Shown here: one piece after another, positions 8,372-15,707 of the stretch
How the letters are laid out: every line of letters begins with the position of its first letter
How positions within the stretch are numbered: the stretch's first letter is position 1
NCBI GenBank assembly: GCA_009838035.1
Contig: VXSK01000006.1
Coordinates: 1-57,809 of the forward strand
Origin: Gammaproteobacteria bacterium
Lineage (GTDB): Bacteria; Pseudomonadota; Gammaproteobacteria; Steroidobacterales; Foliamicaceae
Length of the DNA stretch: 57,809 nt
Reading direction: 5' to 3'
The notes under the pieces: generated by a model
Databases searched by the model: none
Told to the model about the DNA's origin: nothing
The model's input: the letters and a program-made list of their open reading frames with translations, nothing else
Made by a program: the position numbers and the translations under genes

Positions 8372-9226
8372 ATGCCCGCAACCACCCACGAACTGAACCG
8401 CCGGGACCTGCTTGGAGTGTCGGCCCTTGCGCTTGGCGGTCTGGCGGCGGCCTGCGCCCCCGGCACTCCGGGGGACGAGGACACTCCCTCTCAAGACTTG
8501 AGCGACGCCTGGGCCGCCAGTCCCGAGAGCCTGTTCCGCAATTTCGTTCGGGTGCGCGCGGATTTGAACGGTGGCGTTTCGCCCTGGTGGTGGAGCGGCG
8601 TTTACGTGGCGGTGACGCCGGACGAGAATCCGCGCGTGCTGTTTGCCGCCGAGGGCTGCGAAACCAAGCGCGTGGAACGCCTCGACGAGAACCGCTATGA
8701 AATCTGGTCGAAGGTGATGACCGTTTTCAAGGATCCCGAATCGGGCGAAATTCTCAACGGCAAGGAATACCGCAATCCGTTTACGGGCGAGATGAACCAG
8801 GTGGAACCCAACGTGATCGGCTCGCACATGATTCTGGAGCCGGACGAACAGGGACGTATTACCGAACGGCCGGCGGCCGGCGGCGATCCCGCGGCGCTGG
8901 ACCTGAGCTGGGTGCGCAGCGGCGACAAGCTGCTGATGGTGGGTTCGAGGGACTATCCCGAGGAACGTCCGATACCGCTGGCCGAATACGGCACGACAGT
9001 AGTGAGTGTGCCGGCGCTGAACGACCCGGGACCCAGCCGCGTGGAGGCGGTCTTTTCTTCCGTATACCTGGCGCCATGGCAACGCTTTCTTGCGATGCCC
9101 GAACAGGCGGGCCACGCCGTCTGGCACGCAGTCGGGCGCAAAACCCACGGATTTCACGAACTGACGCCCGCCTACCTCGCCGAAGCCGAACGCTACATCC
9201 CCGACGTCCTCGCCTGGGCCGATTGA
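8372..9226 (+). CDS. Tat-exported DUF1838 family lipoprotein
   Basis: A 284-residue protein beginning with a Tat-type signal (NRRDLLG, then a hydrophobic segment) ending in Leu-Ala-Ala-Ala-Cys, with Cys28 as the likely lipidated residue. The mature part resembles DUF1838 proteins: a Trp-rich WWWSGVY segment, DENRYEIWSK, NPFTGE and a late PAYLAEAERYIP motif. GAGGAAACG is the ribosome-binding site. No function is established for this family; Tat export suggests folding or cofactor insertion before export. It is divergent from the transporter operon across about 58 bases and may share regulation with it. Confidence 0.78.
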   Translation: MPATTHELNRRDLLGVSALALGGLAAACAPGTPGDEDTPSQDLSDAWAASPESLFRNFVRVRADLNGGVSPWWWSGVYVAVTPDENPRVLFAAEGCETKRVERLDENRYEIWSKVMTVFKDPESGEILNGKEYRNPFTGEMNQVEPNVIGSHMILEPDEQGRITERPAAGGDPAALDLSWVRSGDKLLMVGSRDYPEERPIPLAEYGTTVVSVPALNDPGPSRVEAVFSSVYLAPWQRFLAMPEQAGHAVWHAVGRKTHGFHELTPAYLAEAERYIPDVLAWAD

Positions 9227-9239
9227 CCGGGAGTGAAGG

Positions 9240-10058
9240 CTACGGGAGGTAGTCGAGCCAGTCGTGCGCCGGGTCGCCGCAGGCGATGAACGGCGGAACG
9301 CGGATCGAATCCTTGCCGTAACGCAGCCGCCTGCCCTGCAAATCGAATACGGCGCCGCCGGCGCATTCGAGCACGGCCTGCCCGGCGGCCGTATCCCACT
9401 CCGAAATGGGCCACATGCGCGGATACACGTCCGCGTCCCCGCGCGCGATCAGGCAGAACTTCAGCGAACTGGAGATGGCCCGCCGGTGCGTTAACCCCAG
9501 CGCGCCGATGTAAAGCTCCAGTGCCGAGCCGGCATGCGAGCGGCTGGCAAGCACGCGCAATGGATCCGCGGGCGGCCGCCGGACGGAAATCGGCGCCGGA
9601 GTATCGGAATCCGCCGTGCAGGAATGTGCGCCGCCGCCCTCATGACCGAAGAACGCGATCCCCTTGGCCGGAGCGTCCACCACCCCGAGTACCGGCGCTT
9701 CGCCGCGAATCAGCGCAATGTTCACGGTGAATTCCTCGCCGCCGCGAATGAACTCGCGGGTGCCGTCCAGCGGATCGACCAGCCAATGCCAGTCCCATCC
9801 TGAGCGCTCCCTGGCATGCTGTTCCGCGCCGGACTCCTCCGACAGTACCGGAATCCCCGGCGTCAGGCGCTCGAGACCGGCAACGATGTGATCGTGCGCG
9901 GCGTGGTCGGCTTCGGTGACCGGCGTGCGGTCCAGCTTGTAGTCCACGCCCAGTACATCCGACCGGAACAGCTTGAGGATGCGCCGGCCGGCTTCGCAAG
10001 CCAGTCCGGTGACAGGCTCGATCAGGCCGGCCAGGTCCGGCGCTGGCGTGGAATTCAT
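9240..10058 (-). CDS. cysQ: 3'(2'),5'-bisphosphate nucleotidase / inositol monophosphatase family
   Basis: A 272-residue Mg-dependent, lithium-sensitive-type phosphatase. The metal-site motifs are LSEESG, DPLDGTREFI and WDTAAGQAVLECAGG. The LSEES and GTREFIRGGEEFTVNIALI context fits CysQ, which hydrolyses the sulfate-assimilation by-product 3'-phosphoadenosine 5'-phosphate to AMP. The ATG at 10058 gives the usual CysQ length; the frame is open to 10238, but that part lies inside rhlB. It starts 7 bases after the rhlB stop. Inositol monophosphatase is the alternative, but the motif set favours CysQ. Confidence 0.87.
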   Translation of the reverse strand: MNSTPAPDLAGLIEPVTGLACEAGRRILKLFRSDVLGVDYKLDRTPVTEADHAAHDHIVAGLERLTPGIPVLSEESGAEQHARERSGWDWHWLVDPLDGTREFIRGGEEFTVNIALIRGEAPVLGVVDAPAKGIAFFGHEGGGAHSCTADSDTPAPISVRRPPADPLRVLASRSHAGSALELYIGALGLTHRRAISSSLKFCLIARGDADVYPRMWPISEWDTAAGQAVLECAGGAVFDLQGRRLRYGKDSIRVPPFIACGDPAHDWLDYLP

Positions 10059-10065
10059 GATTGGC

Positions 10066-11304
10066 CTAGCGGCGGCGGCCGCGGCCGCCCGTGCGCCGGG
10101 TCTTGCGGCGGTATGCCCTTGTAGGCGGCGCCTGCATGTACGGCGCCAGCATGTCCTGGTCGATCGGCATGCGCTCAATCGAGTGGCCGATAAAGGTCTC
10201 GATTTCCGGCAGCGAATAGGCGTAGTGCTCGCACGCAAAACTCACCGCGTGGCCCATCTCGCCCGCCCGCGCCGTGCGCCCGATGCGATGCACATAGTCC
10301 TCGGGGTTCTGCGGCAGGTCGTAATTGAAGACGTGGCTGACGTCGGGGACATGCAGGCCCCGGGATGCGACGTCGGTGGCGACCAGCACCGGTAGCTCGC
10401 CGTCGTGAAAGCGCTTGAGCATGCGCATGCGCTTCGTCTGCGGCACGTCGCCGGAAATCGCCTGCGCGGTGCCGGCCCAATTGTCCAGCCAGCGGGACAG
10501 GTGGTCGGCCTCCCTGCGCGTATTCACGAAGACCATGCTGCGCTCCACCTCCTTGCGCGACAGCAGCGCAGCCAGAAGCGGCGCCTTCTCCTCGCTGGAC
10601 GGATAGTAAAGCCATTGCTCCACTTCATCGACCACCTTCTTGTCCGGCTCGATCCGCACGATTTCCGGGTGGTTCAGGTGTTGTGTCGCCAGCTCCAGCA
10701 CCAGGTATCCCAGGGTGGCGGAAAACAGCATGCTCAGGCGCTTTTCGCGCGGCGGCAGGCGGCGCATCACGTAGCGGATATCGCGTATGAACCCGAGGTC
10801 GTACATACGGTCCGCCTCGTCGATCACGATCACTTCCACGGCATGCAGGGAAAAAACGCCTTGCCGGTAGTAATCCAGCAGCCGCCCGGGCGTGCCGATC
10901 AGCACGTCCACGCCGCGGCCCAGGCGTTCGCGCTGCGACTTGTACGCCGCCCCGCCGTACACGACCATCATGCTCAACCCCGTGGCGCCTCCGAGCAGAA
11001 TCGCGTCACGCTCTATCTGTTGCGCCAGTTCGCGTGTCGGCGCCAGCACGACCGCGCGCGGGGCGGAAGTCTTGCTCCGCTTCGGCGAGGGATTTCCGAG
11101 CAGCCGGTCGAACAGCGCCAGCAGAAACGCGGCCGTCTTGCCGGTGCCGGTCTGGGCCTGTCCGGCCACGTCCCGACCGGCCATCAGCAACGGCAGGGTT
11201 TTGGCCTGTATCGGTGTCAGCGTTTCGAAGCCGGCGCGCTTTATGCCGGCGCGCAAGGCCGGCGGAAGCTCCAGCGATTCGAAATAAACGGTTTCTTCGG
11301 ACAA
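10066..11304 (-). CDS. rhlB: ATP-dependent DEAD-box RNA helicase RhlB
   Basis: A 412-residue DEAD-box helicase, in many Gammaproteobacteria a partner of RNase E in the RNA degradosome. The Q motif (ETLTPIQAKTLP) is near residue 27, AQTGTGKT at 49-56, PTRELAQQ near 89, DEAD at 162-165, SAT at 195-197, and ATDVASRGL and HRIGRTARAG in the second RecA domain. The C-terminal tail is Arg/Gly-rich. The best start is a TTG at 11304, which places the Q motif as in known RhlB; upstream ATGs give an unrelated extension. It is divergent from trxA-rho, the classic arrangement, which supports RhlB over other DEAD-box paralogues. Confidence 0.88.
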   Translation of the reverse strand: MSEETVYFESLELPPALRAGIKRAGFETLTPIQAKTLPLLMAGRDVAGQAQTGTGKTAAFLLALFDRLLGNPSPKRSKTSAPRAVVLAPTRELAQQIERDAILLGGATGLSMMVVYGGAAYKSQRERLGRGVDVLIGTPGRLLDYYRQGVFSLHAVEVIVIDEADRMYDLGFIRDIRYVMRRLPPREKRLSMLFSATLGYLVLELATQHLNHPEIVRIEPDKKVVDEVEQWLYYPSSEEKAPLLAALLSRKEVERSMVFVNTRREADHLSRWLDNWAGTAQAISGDVPQTKRMRMLKRFHDGELPVLVATDVASRGLHVPDVSHVFNYDLPQNPEDYVHRIGRTARAGEMGHAVSFACEHYAYSLPEIETFIGHSIERMPIDQDMLAPYMQAPPTRAYRRKTRRTGGRGRRR

Positions 11305-11576
11305 TGTGCGGACTTTTTCGACGCTGCGTATTCTAGTGCGCCTGCGGGACGGCACACTAGTGCCCAGCCCCATGCGGCGCCAACCCGGCGAGCAAGTTTT
11401 CATGTAGAATGACCGCCACGCCCGAGATCGTTCGGGGGCGCGTGGCCTTTCCAAGCCGGCGCAGCCGTTTTCGAACCATTCGCAGATTACCGACGCGGGC
11501 CGAGGATTTTTTCAGGCGAGGCGAGGGGCTTCGTCGTTATTTTTCTTCTCTACATGCCTCTTGAGGAGACCCTGAT
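11305..11576. promoter_or_regulatory. rhlB/trxA divergent intergenic region
   Basis: A 272-base divergent region. A possible -10 (TAGAAT, 11405-11410) faces trxA but has no clear -35; it would give a leader of about 160 bases. A short hairpin, GGCAC-ACTA-GTGCC, lies at 11351-11364. The trxA ribosome-binding site (GAGGAG) is 10 or so bases before the ATG. I see no small gene or riboswitch fold. Confidence 0.35.
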
Positions 11577-11897
11577 ATGAGCGTTACCCAGGTAGCGGAA
11601 GACAGTTTCCAGGCCGACGTGCTGAACAGTGAATTGCCGGTACTGGTTGATTTCTGGGCGGAGTGGTGCGGTCCCTGCAAGATGATCGCGCCGGTCCTGG
11701 AACAGATTGCGGACGAATACGAAGGCCGAATGCAGGTGGTCAAACTCAACGTCGATGAGGCCCAGCAGACCGCCTTCCGCTACAACGTCCGCAGCATTCC
11801 CACGCTGATCCTGTTCAAGAACGGGCAGGTGGAAATGCAGGTTGTCGGAGCGCAGCCGCGGCAACAGATCACGAGGATGCTGGAAGAAAAACTGTGA
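11577..11897 (+). CDS. trxA: Thioredoxin 1
   Basis: A 106-residue cytoplasmic thiol-disulfide oxidoreductase with the active site WCGPC at residues 30-34 (Cys31, Cys34), FWAEW before it and the cis-Pro segment RSIPTL downstream. Length and motifs match thioredoxin 1. The ATG has a strong GAGGAG site. Its stop overlaps the GTG start of rho (GTGA), so the two genes are translationally coupled, a gene order conserved across Gammaproteobacteria. Confidence 0.97.
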   Translation: MSVTQVAEDSFQADVLNSELPVLVDFWAEWCGPCKMIAPVLEQIADEYEGRMQVVKLNVDEAQQTAFRYNVRSIPTLILFKNGQVEMQVVGAQPRQQITRMLEEKL

Positions 11898-13327
11898 GAA
11901 ATTACGCCGGAAATCCTGGACGACAGCGCGGTCGACGGCCGCGGCCCCGCAACCCCAACGCTGCGCCGCGAGGCCGGCGCCGAGACGGGCGGCATCACGA
12001 TGACGTGGGCGTCTTCACGGTCGAGGAAACGATCACCGACGAGCAACTGGAACAGCTCGGCCATGTGCTCAAGCTGGGCGAGTTCAAGAAACTGCCGGTT
12101 GCCAAGGTGCTGGAGCAGGGACGCCAACTGGGGCTGGAAAGCCTGTCCCGGGCCCGCAAGCAGGACATCATCTTCTCTGTTCTCAAGGCCCACGCCAACG
12201 AGGGCGCCTCCATCTACGTCGAAGGCGTTCTGGAAATTCTCCAGGACGGCTTCGGCTTCCTGCGTTCGGCCGACGAGTCATACCTTGCGGGGCCGGACGA
12301 CATCTATGTGGCGCCGGGGCAGATCCGCCGATTCAACTTGCGTACGGGCGACACCGTGGCGGCATTGGTGCGGCCGCCGCTGGATAACGAACGCTACTTC
12401 GCGCTCCTGAAAGTCCACAAGATCAATTTCGAAGCGCCGGCAAATTCCCAGGGCAAGGTGCTCTTCGAAAACCTCACGCCGCTGTTCCCGCAGGAACGCT
12501 ACACGCTGGAACAGGGAAACGGCAGCACCGAGGACCTGACTTCGCGCATCATCGATATGGCCGCTCCCGTGGGCAAGGGACAGCGCGGCCTGATCGTCTC
12601 GCCGCCCAAGGCCGGAAAGACGATGCTGCTGCAGAACATCGCGCAGTCCATCGCGGCCAACTATCCGGAAACTTTCCTCATCGTGCTGCTGATCGACGAG
12701 CGCCCCGAGGAAGTGACCGAAATGCAGCGCACCGTGCGTGGCGAAGTGGTGTCAAGCACCTTCGACGAGCCCGCCACACGGCATGTGCAGGTAGCGGAGA
12801 TGGTTCTGCATAAAGCCCGCCGGCTGGCCGAGCATCGGCGCGATGTGGTGATACTGCTGGATTCGATCACGCGTCTGGCGCGCGCCTACAACACGGTCAC
12901 ACCTTCATCCGGCCGGGTGCTGTCCGGCGGCGTCGAAGCCACCGCCCTGCAGCGCCCCAAGCGCTTCTTCGGCGCAGCACGCAAGATTGAGGAAGGCGGC
13001 AGCCTTACCATCCTCGCCACCGCGCTGGTGGACACCGGTTCGAAGATGGACGAAGTGATTTACGAGGAGTTCAAGGGCACCGGCAACTCCGAAATTCACC
13101 TGGACCGGCGGATTTCCGAGAAGCGCGTCTTCCCCGCCATCAACATCAACCGCTCGGGTACGCGGCGCGAAGACCTGATTACGGCAGACGACGAGATTCA
13201 GAAGATCTGGGTGCTGCGCAAACTCCTGCATCCCATGGACGAACTTGCGGCCGCCGAATTCCTGATCGACAAGATGCGCGACACCAAGCGCAACAAGGCT
13301 TTCTTCGAAACGATGAAGATGGGCTGA
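11894..13327 (+). CDS. rho: Transcription termination factor Rho with Arg-rich N-terminal extension
   Basis: A 477-residue hexameric RNA-dependent ATPase that releases untranslated transcripts. GFGFLR of the primary RNA-binding domain is at 119-124, Walker A PPKAGKT at 237-243, [10 protein letters not shown] follows, and the C-terminus ends in FFETMKMG. Conserved sequence begins near residue 58 ([13 protein letters not shown]). Before it lies a basic stretch rich in Arg, Pro, Gly and Asn that E. coli Rho (419 residues) lacks. The GTG at 11894 overlaps the trxA stop and has a purine-rich GGAAG upstream. No ATG occurs before the conserved core, but a later GTG near 12006 is possible. Confidence 0.96.
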   Translation: MRNYAGNPGRQRGRRPRPRNPNAAPRGRRRDGRHHDDVGVFTVEETITDEQLEQLGHVLKLGEFKKLPVAKVLEQGRQLGLESLSRARKQDIIFSVLKAHANEGASIYVEGVLEILQDGFGFLRSADESYLAGPDDIYVAPGQIRRFNLRTGDTVAALVRPPLDNERYFALLKVHKINFEAPANSQGKVLFENLTPLFPQERYTLEQGNGSTEDLTSRIIDMAAPVGKGQRGLIVSPPKAGKTMLLQNIAQSIAANYPETFLIVLLIDERPEEVTEMQRTVRGEVVSSTFDEPATRHVQVAEMVLHKARRLAEHRRDVVILLDSITRLARAYNTVTPSSGRVLSGGVEATALQRPKRFFGAARKIEEGGSLTILATALVDTGSKMDEVIYEEFKGTGNSEIHLDRRISEKRVFPAININRSGTRREDLITADDEIQKIWVLRKLLHPMDELAAAEFLIDKMRDTKRNKAFFETMKMG

Positions 13328-13401
13328 GCGGTTCTCTCACAGCCGGCGCCGCCACCAGGGCGTTTGCGAGGATCGGGGCTTCGAAAAGGCGGCGTTGAAG
13401 G

Positions 13402-14154
13402 ATGCGGTTCAGGAGTCCGACTGGCACGGCACTTGCGGCACTCTGGCGGCGAATCGCCGATGCGTTGCGCGACCTGGCGCCCATCATCCTCGTGATCGCT
13501 TTCTTCCAGGTCGCCGTGATCCGGCAGCCGTTCCCCGATCTGGCCGGCGTGGCGCTGGGTCTTGTGTGCGTCGTGTTGGGGCTGGCGCTTTTCGTTCAGG
13601 GGCTGGAGCTGGGGCTGTTTCCATTGGGAGAAGCGATCGCCCGCGCGTTCGCTCACAAGGGCAGCGCGGCCGCGCTCCTGGCCTTTGCCTTCTGCCTCGG
13701 TTTCGGGACAACGGTGGCGGAACCGGCCCTGATTGCAGTGGGCGACAAGGCTGCCGAGGTAGCGGCCGAGGCGGGCGCAATCGCCGGCGGCGAGGAAGCG
13801 CGCAACACCTACGCCTTTCAGCTGCGCATGGTAGTCGCCTTTTCCGTGGGCCTCGCAATCGTGCTGGGCGTGCTACGCATTCTCAAGGGCTGGCCGCTGC
13901 ACTACCTGATCATCGGCGGCTATGCGCTGGTCACGCTCATGACGCTGTTCGCACCCGATGAGATTATCGGCGTGGCGTACGACTCGGGCGGCGTAACCAC
14001 AAGCACGATCACGGTGCCGCTGGTCACGGCGCTTGGCGTGGGCCTGGCGTCGTCGATCAAGGGCCGTGATCCGATGCTGGACGGTTTCGGCCTGATCGCG
14101 TTCGCCAGTCTCACACCGATGATCTTCGTGCTCGCATACGGCATGGTGCTGTAA
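13402..14154 (+). CDS. DUF1538 integral membrane protein, first subunit
   Basis: A 250-residue protein with about seven hydrophobic segments. It carries two DUF1538 signatures: [20 protein letters not shown] near residue 95 and [16 protein letters not shown] near 193, followed by [14 protein letters not shown]. The conserved Glu in AEP and the Gly/Thr/Ser stretch within membrane regions look like an ion-coupling site. The next gene starts at the last base of its stop (TAATG) and encodes a second protein with the same signatures, so the two probably form a heterodimer. From memory, a Halomonas DUF1538 pair (UmpA/UmpB) was reported as a Na+(Li+,K+)/H+ antiporter; I cannot verify that here. Confidence 0.82.
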   Translation: MRFRSPTGTALAALWRRIADALRDLAPIILVIAFFQVAVIRQPFPDLAGVALGLVCVVLGLALFVQGLELGLFPLGEAIARAFAHKGSAAALLAFAFCLGFGTTVAEPALIAVGDKAAEVAAEAGAIAGGEEARNTYAFQLRMVVAFSVGLAIVLGVLRILKGWPLHYLIIGGYALVTLMTLFAPDEIIGVAYDSGGVTTSTITVPLVTALGVGLASSIKGRDPMLDGFGLIAFASLTPMIFVLAYGMVL

Positions 14155-14924
14155 TGGAATTCGTGACGATGCTGCTGCAAACCGGGCTGGGCACGCTGTT
14201 GGACGTGGCGCCCATCGTCGCCATTCTGTTTCTGTTCCAGGCGGCGGTGTTGCGGCGGCGACCGCCGAATCCGGGCCGGATCGCGCTGGGCTTCATGTTT
14301 GTTCTGCTGGGCCTCACGCTGTTTCTGGTGGGCCTGCAGGAAGCGCTTTTCCCGATCGGGGAAACCATGGCGGTGCAACTCACTTCCGCCGCGCTCGAGG
14401 GCGCGGCGTCCGCCGTGGTCCGCTGGGACGACTACCTCATCGTGTACGCGTTCGCCGCGGCAATCGGGTTCGCCACAACCGTGGCGGAACCTTCGCTGAT
14501 CGCCGTCTCACTCAAGGCGGAGGAAGTTTCCGGAGGCTCCATAGCCGCCAACGGGCTGCGCGTCGCCGTGGCCGTGGGAGTGGCCGTCGGCGTGGCGCTG
14601 GGCTGCCTGCGGATCGTGACCGGCACGCCCCTGCCCTGGTACATCATCGCCGCCTACGCCGTCGTGATCGTGCAGACCTTTCGTTCCGGCCGAAACATCA
14701 TCCCGCTGGCATATGACAGCGGCGGCGTCACCACATCCACCGTGACGGTACCGGTACTGGCCGCGCTTGGGCTTGGACTGGCCGCCTCGGTACCCGGTCG
14801 AAGCGCCCTGATCGACGGATTCGGCCTGATCGCGTTCGCCAGCGTTTTTCCCATCATGTCCGTGCTCGCCTACTCGATGGCCGTATCCGCCATCGCGCGC
14901 CTGCGCGGCCTAAAAACAGAATAG
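14154..14924 (+). CDS. DUF1538 integral membrane protein, second subunit
   Basis: A 256-residue paralogue of the preceding protein with the same order of signatures: [36 protein letters not shown] and [22 protein letters not shown]. The ATG shares one base with the upstream TAA, so translation is coupled. Two half-size homologues in tandem suggest a duplicated transporter with two related halves forming one pore or exchanger. A PII-like gene starts 12 bases downstream. Function is inferred only from the family and context. Confidence 0.82.
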   Translation: MEFVTMLLQTGLGTLLDVAPIVAILFLFQAAVLRRRPPNPGRIALGFMFVLLGLTLFLVGLQEALFPIGETMAVQLTSAALEGAASAVVRWDDYLIVYAFAAAIGFATTVAEPSLIAVSLKAEEVSGGSIAANGLRVAVAVGVAVGVALGCLRIVTGTPLPWYIIAAYAVVIVQTFRSGRNIIPLAYDSGGVTTSTVTVPVLAALGLGLAASVPGRSALIDGFGLIAFASVFPIMSVLAYSMAVSAIARLRGLKTE

Positions 14925-14936
14925 GAGCATCAAGCG

Positions 14937-15287
14937 ATGTATATGAAGCTCATTGTCGCCCTGGTTCCGGACGACAAGACCGCCGCCATCATCGATGCGG
15001 CGCGCGAAGCCGGCGCAACGGGCGCGACGGTCATCACCAGTGTGCGCGGGGAAGGCCTGAAGCCCGAAAAGACTTTCCTCGGGCTTGAACTTACCGCCAT
15101 GCGGGACGTTTTGCTGTTCCTGGTGGCGGAAGCACGAGCCCGGGAAATACTGGAACGGATCCGCGACGCCGGGCGCTTTGAAACCGACCCGGGCGCCGGC
15201 GTCGCGTTTCAGATCGCCATCGAGGACGCGGTCGGCATGAGCACCCAGTTGCCGGCACTGATGAAAGAGGTGGAGGAGGAAATATGA
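14937..15287 (+). CDS. PII-like signalling protein linked to DUF1538 transporter
   Basis: A 116-residue protein with a PII (GlnB-like) fold: beta strand KLIVALVPDDKTAAIIDAA, a variable loop region (VRGEGLKPEKTFLGLEL) and a second beta-alpha-beta unit. It lacks the canonical Tyr-containing T-loop sequence used for uridylylation in GlnB/GlnK and ends with a helix MKEVEEEI. Such divergent PII proteins often bind adenine nucleotides and control a neighbouring membrane protein. Start may be ATG 14937 or 14943. Its stop overlaps the ATG of the CBS gene (ATGA). Which ligand it binds is unknown. Confidence 0.8.
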   Translation: MYMKLIVALVPDDKTAAIIDAAREAGATGATVITSVRGEGLKPEKTFLGLELTAMRDVLLFLVAEARAREILERIRDAGRFETDPGAGVAFQIAIEDAVGMSTQLPALMKEVEEEI

Positions 15288-15688
15288 ACACCGACAAACG
15301 CAATATTCGCGTAAGCGAGGTGATGATCGGCGATGTCAGGAGCATCGACGGGCTTGCCACGGTGTCCGACGCAGCCGCGCTGATGCGCAGCCACTCGATT
15401 ACATCGCTGGTCGTCAATCGCCGCGACGCGGACGACGAAGCCGGGTTGATCGATATTCAGGGTATCGCCCGCGAGGTCATCGCCCGGAATCGCGCCCCGG
15501 ACCGCGTTCATGTCTACGAAGTAATGACGAAACCGGTTGTGTCGCTCCCCGCCACAATGCTGGTCCGGTACGCGGTCCGTCACCTGACGAACCTGGGACT
15601 GCGCCGGGCGCTGGTGGTGGATCAGGAGCGCAACGTCATCGGAATCGTTGCACTCAGGGACATGGTCCTCGCATGGATAGCGGACTGA
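15284..15688 (+). CDS. Two-CBS-domain protein
   Basis: A 134-residue soluble protein made almost entirely of a CBS pair: VSEVMIGDVRSIDGLATVSDAAALM with ITSLVVN, then VYEVMTKPVVSLPATMLVRYAVRHL and RRALVVDQERNVIGIVALRDMV. CBS pairs bind adenosyl nucleotides (AMP, ATP, c-di-AMP and others). It overlaps the PII-like gene by four bases and is last in the DUF1538-DUF1538-PII-CBS operon. With the PII-like protein it gives the transporter two separate putative nucleotide sensors. Confidence 0.88.
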   Translation: MNTDKRNIRVSEVMIGDVRSIDGLATVSDAAALMRSHSITSLVVNRRDADDEAGLIDIQGIAREVIARNRAPDRVHVYEVMTKPVVSLPATMLVRYAVRHLTNLGLRRALVVDQERNVIGIVALRDMVLAWIAD

Positions 15689-15707
15689 TCCGGCCAAAAC
15701 GGGGCGA

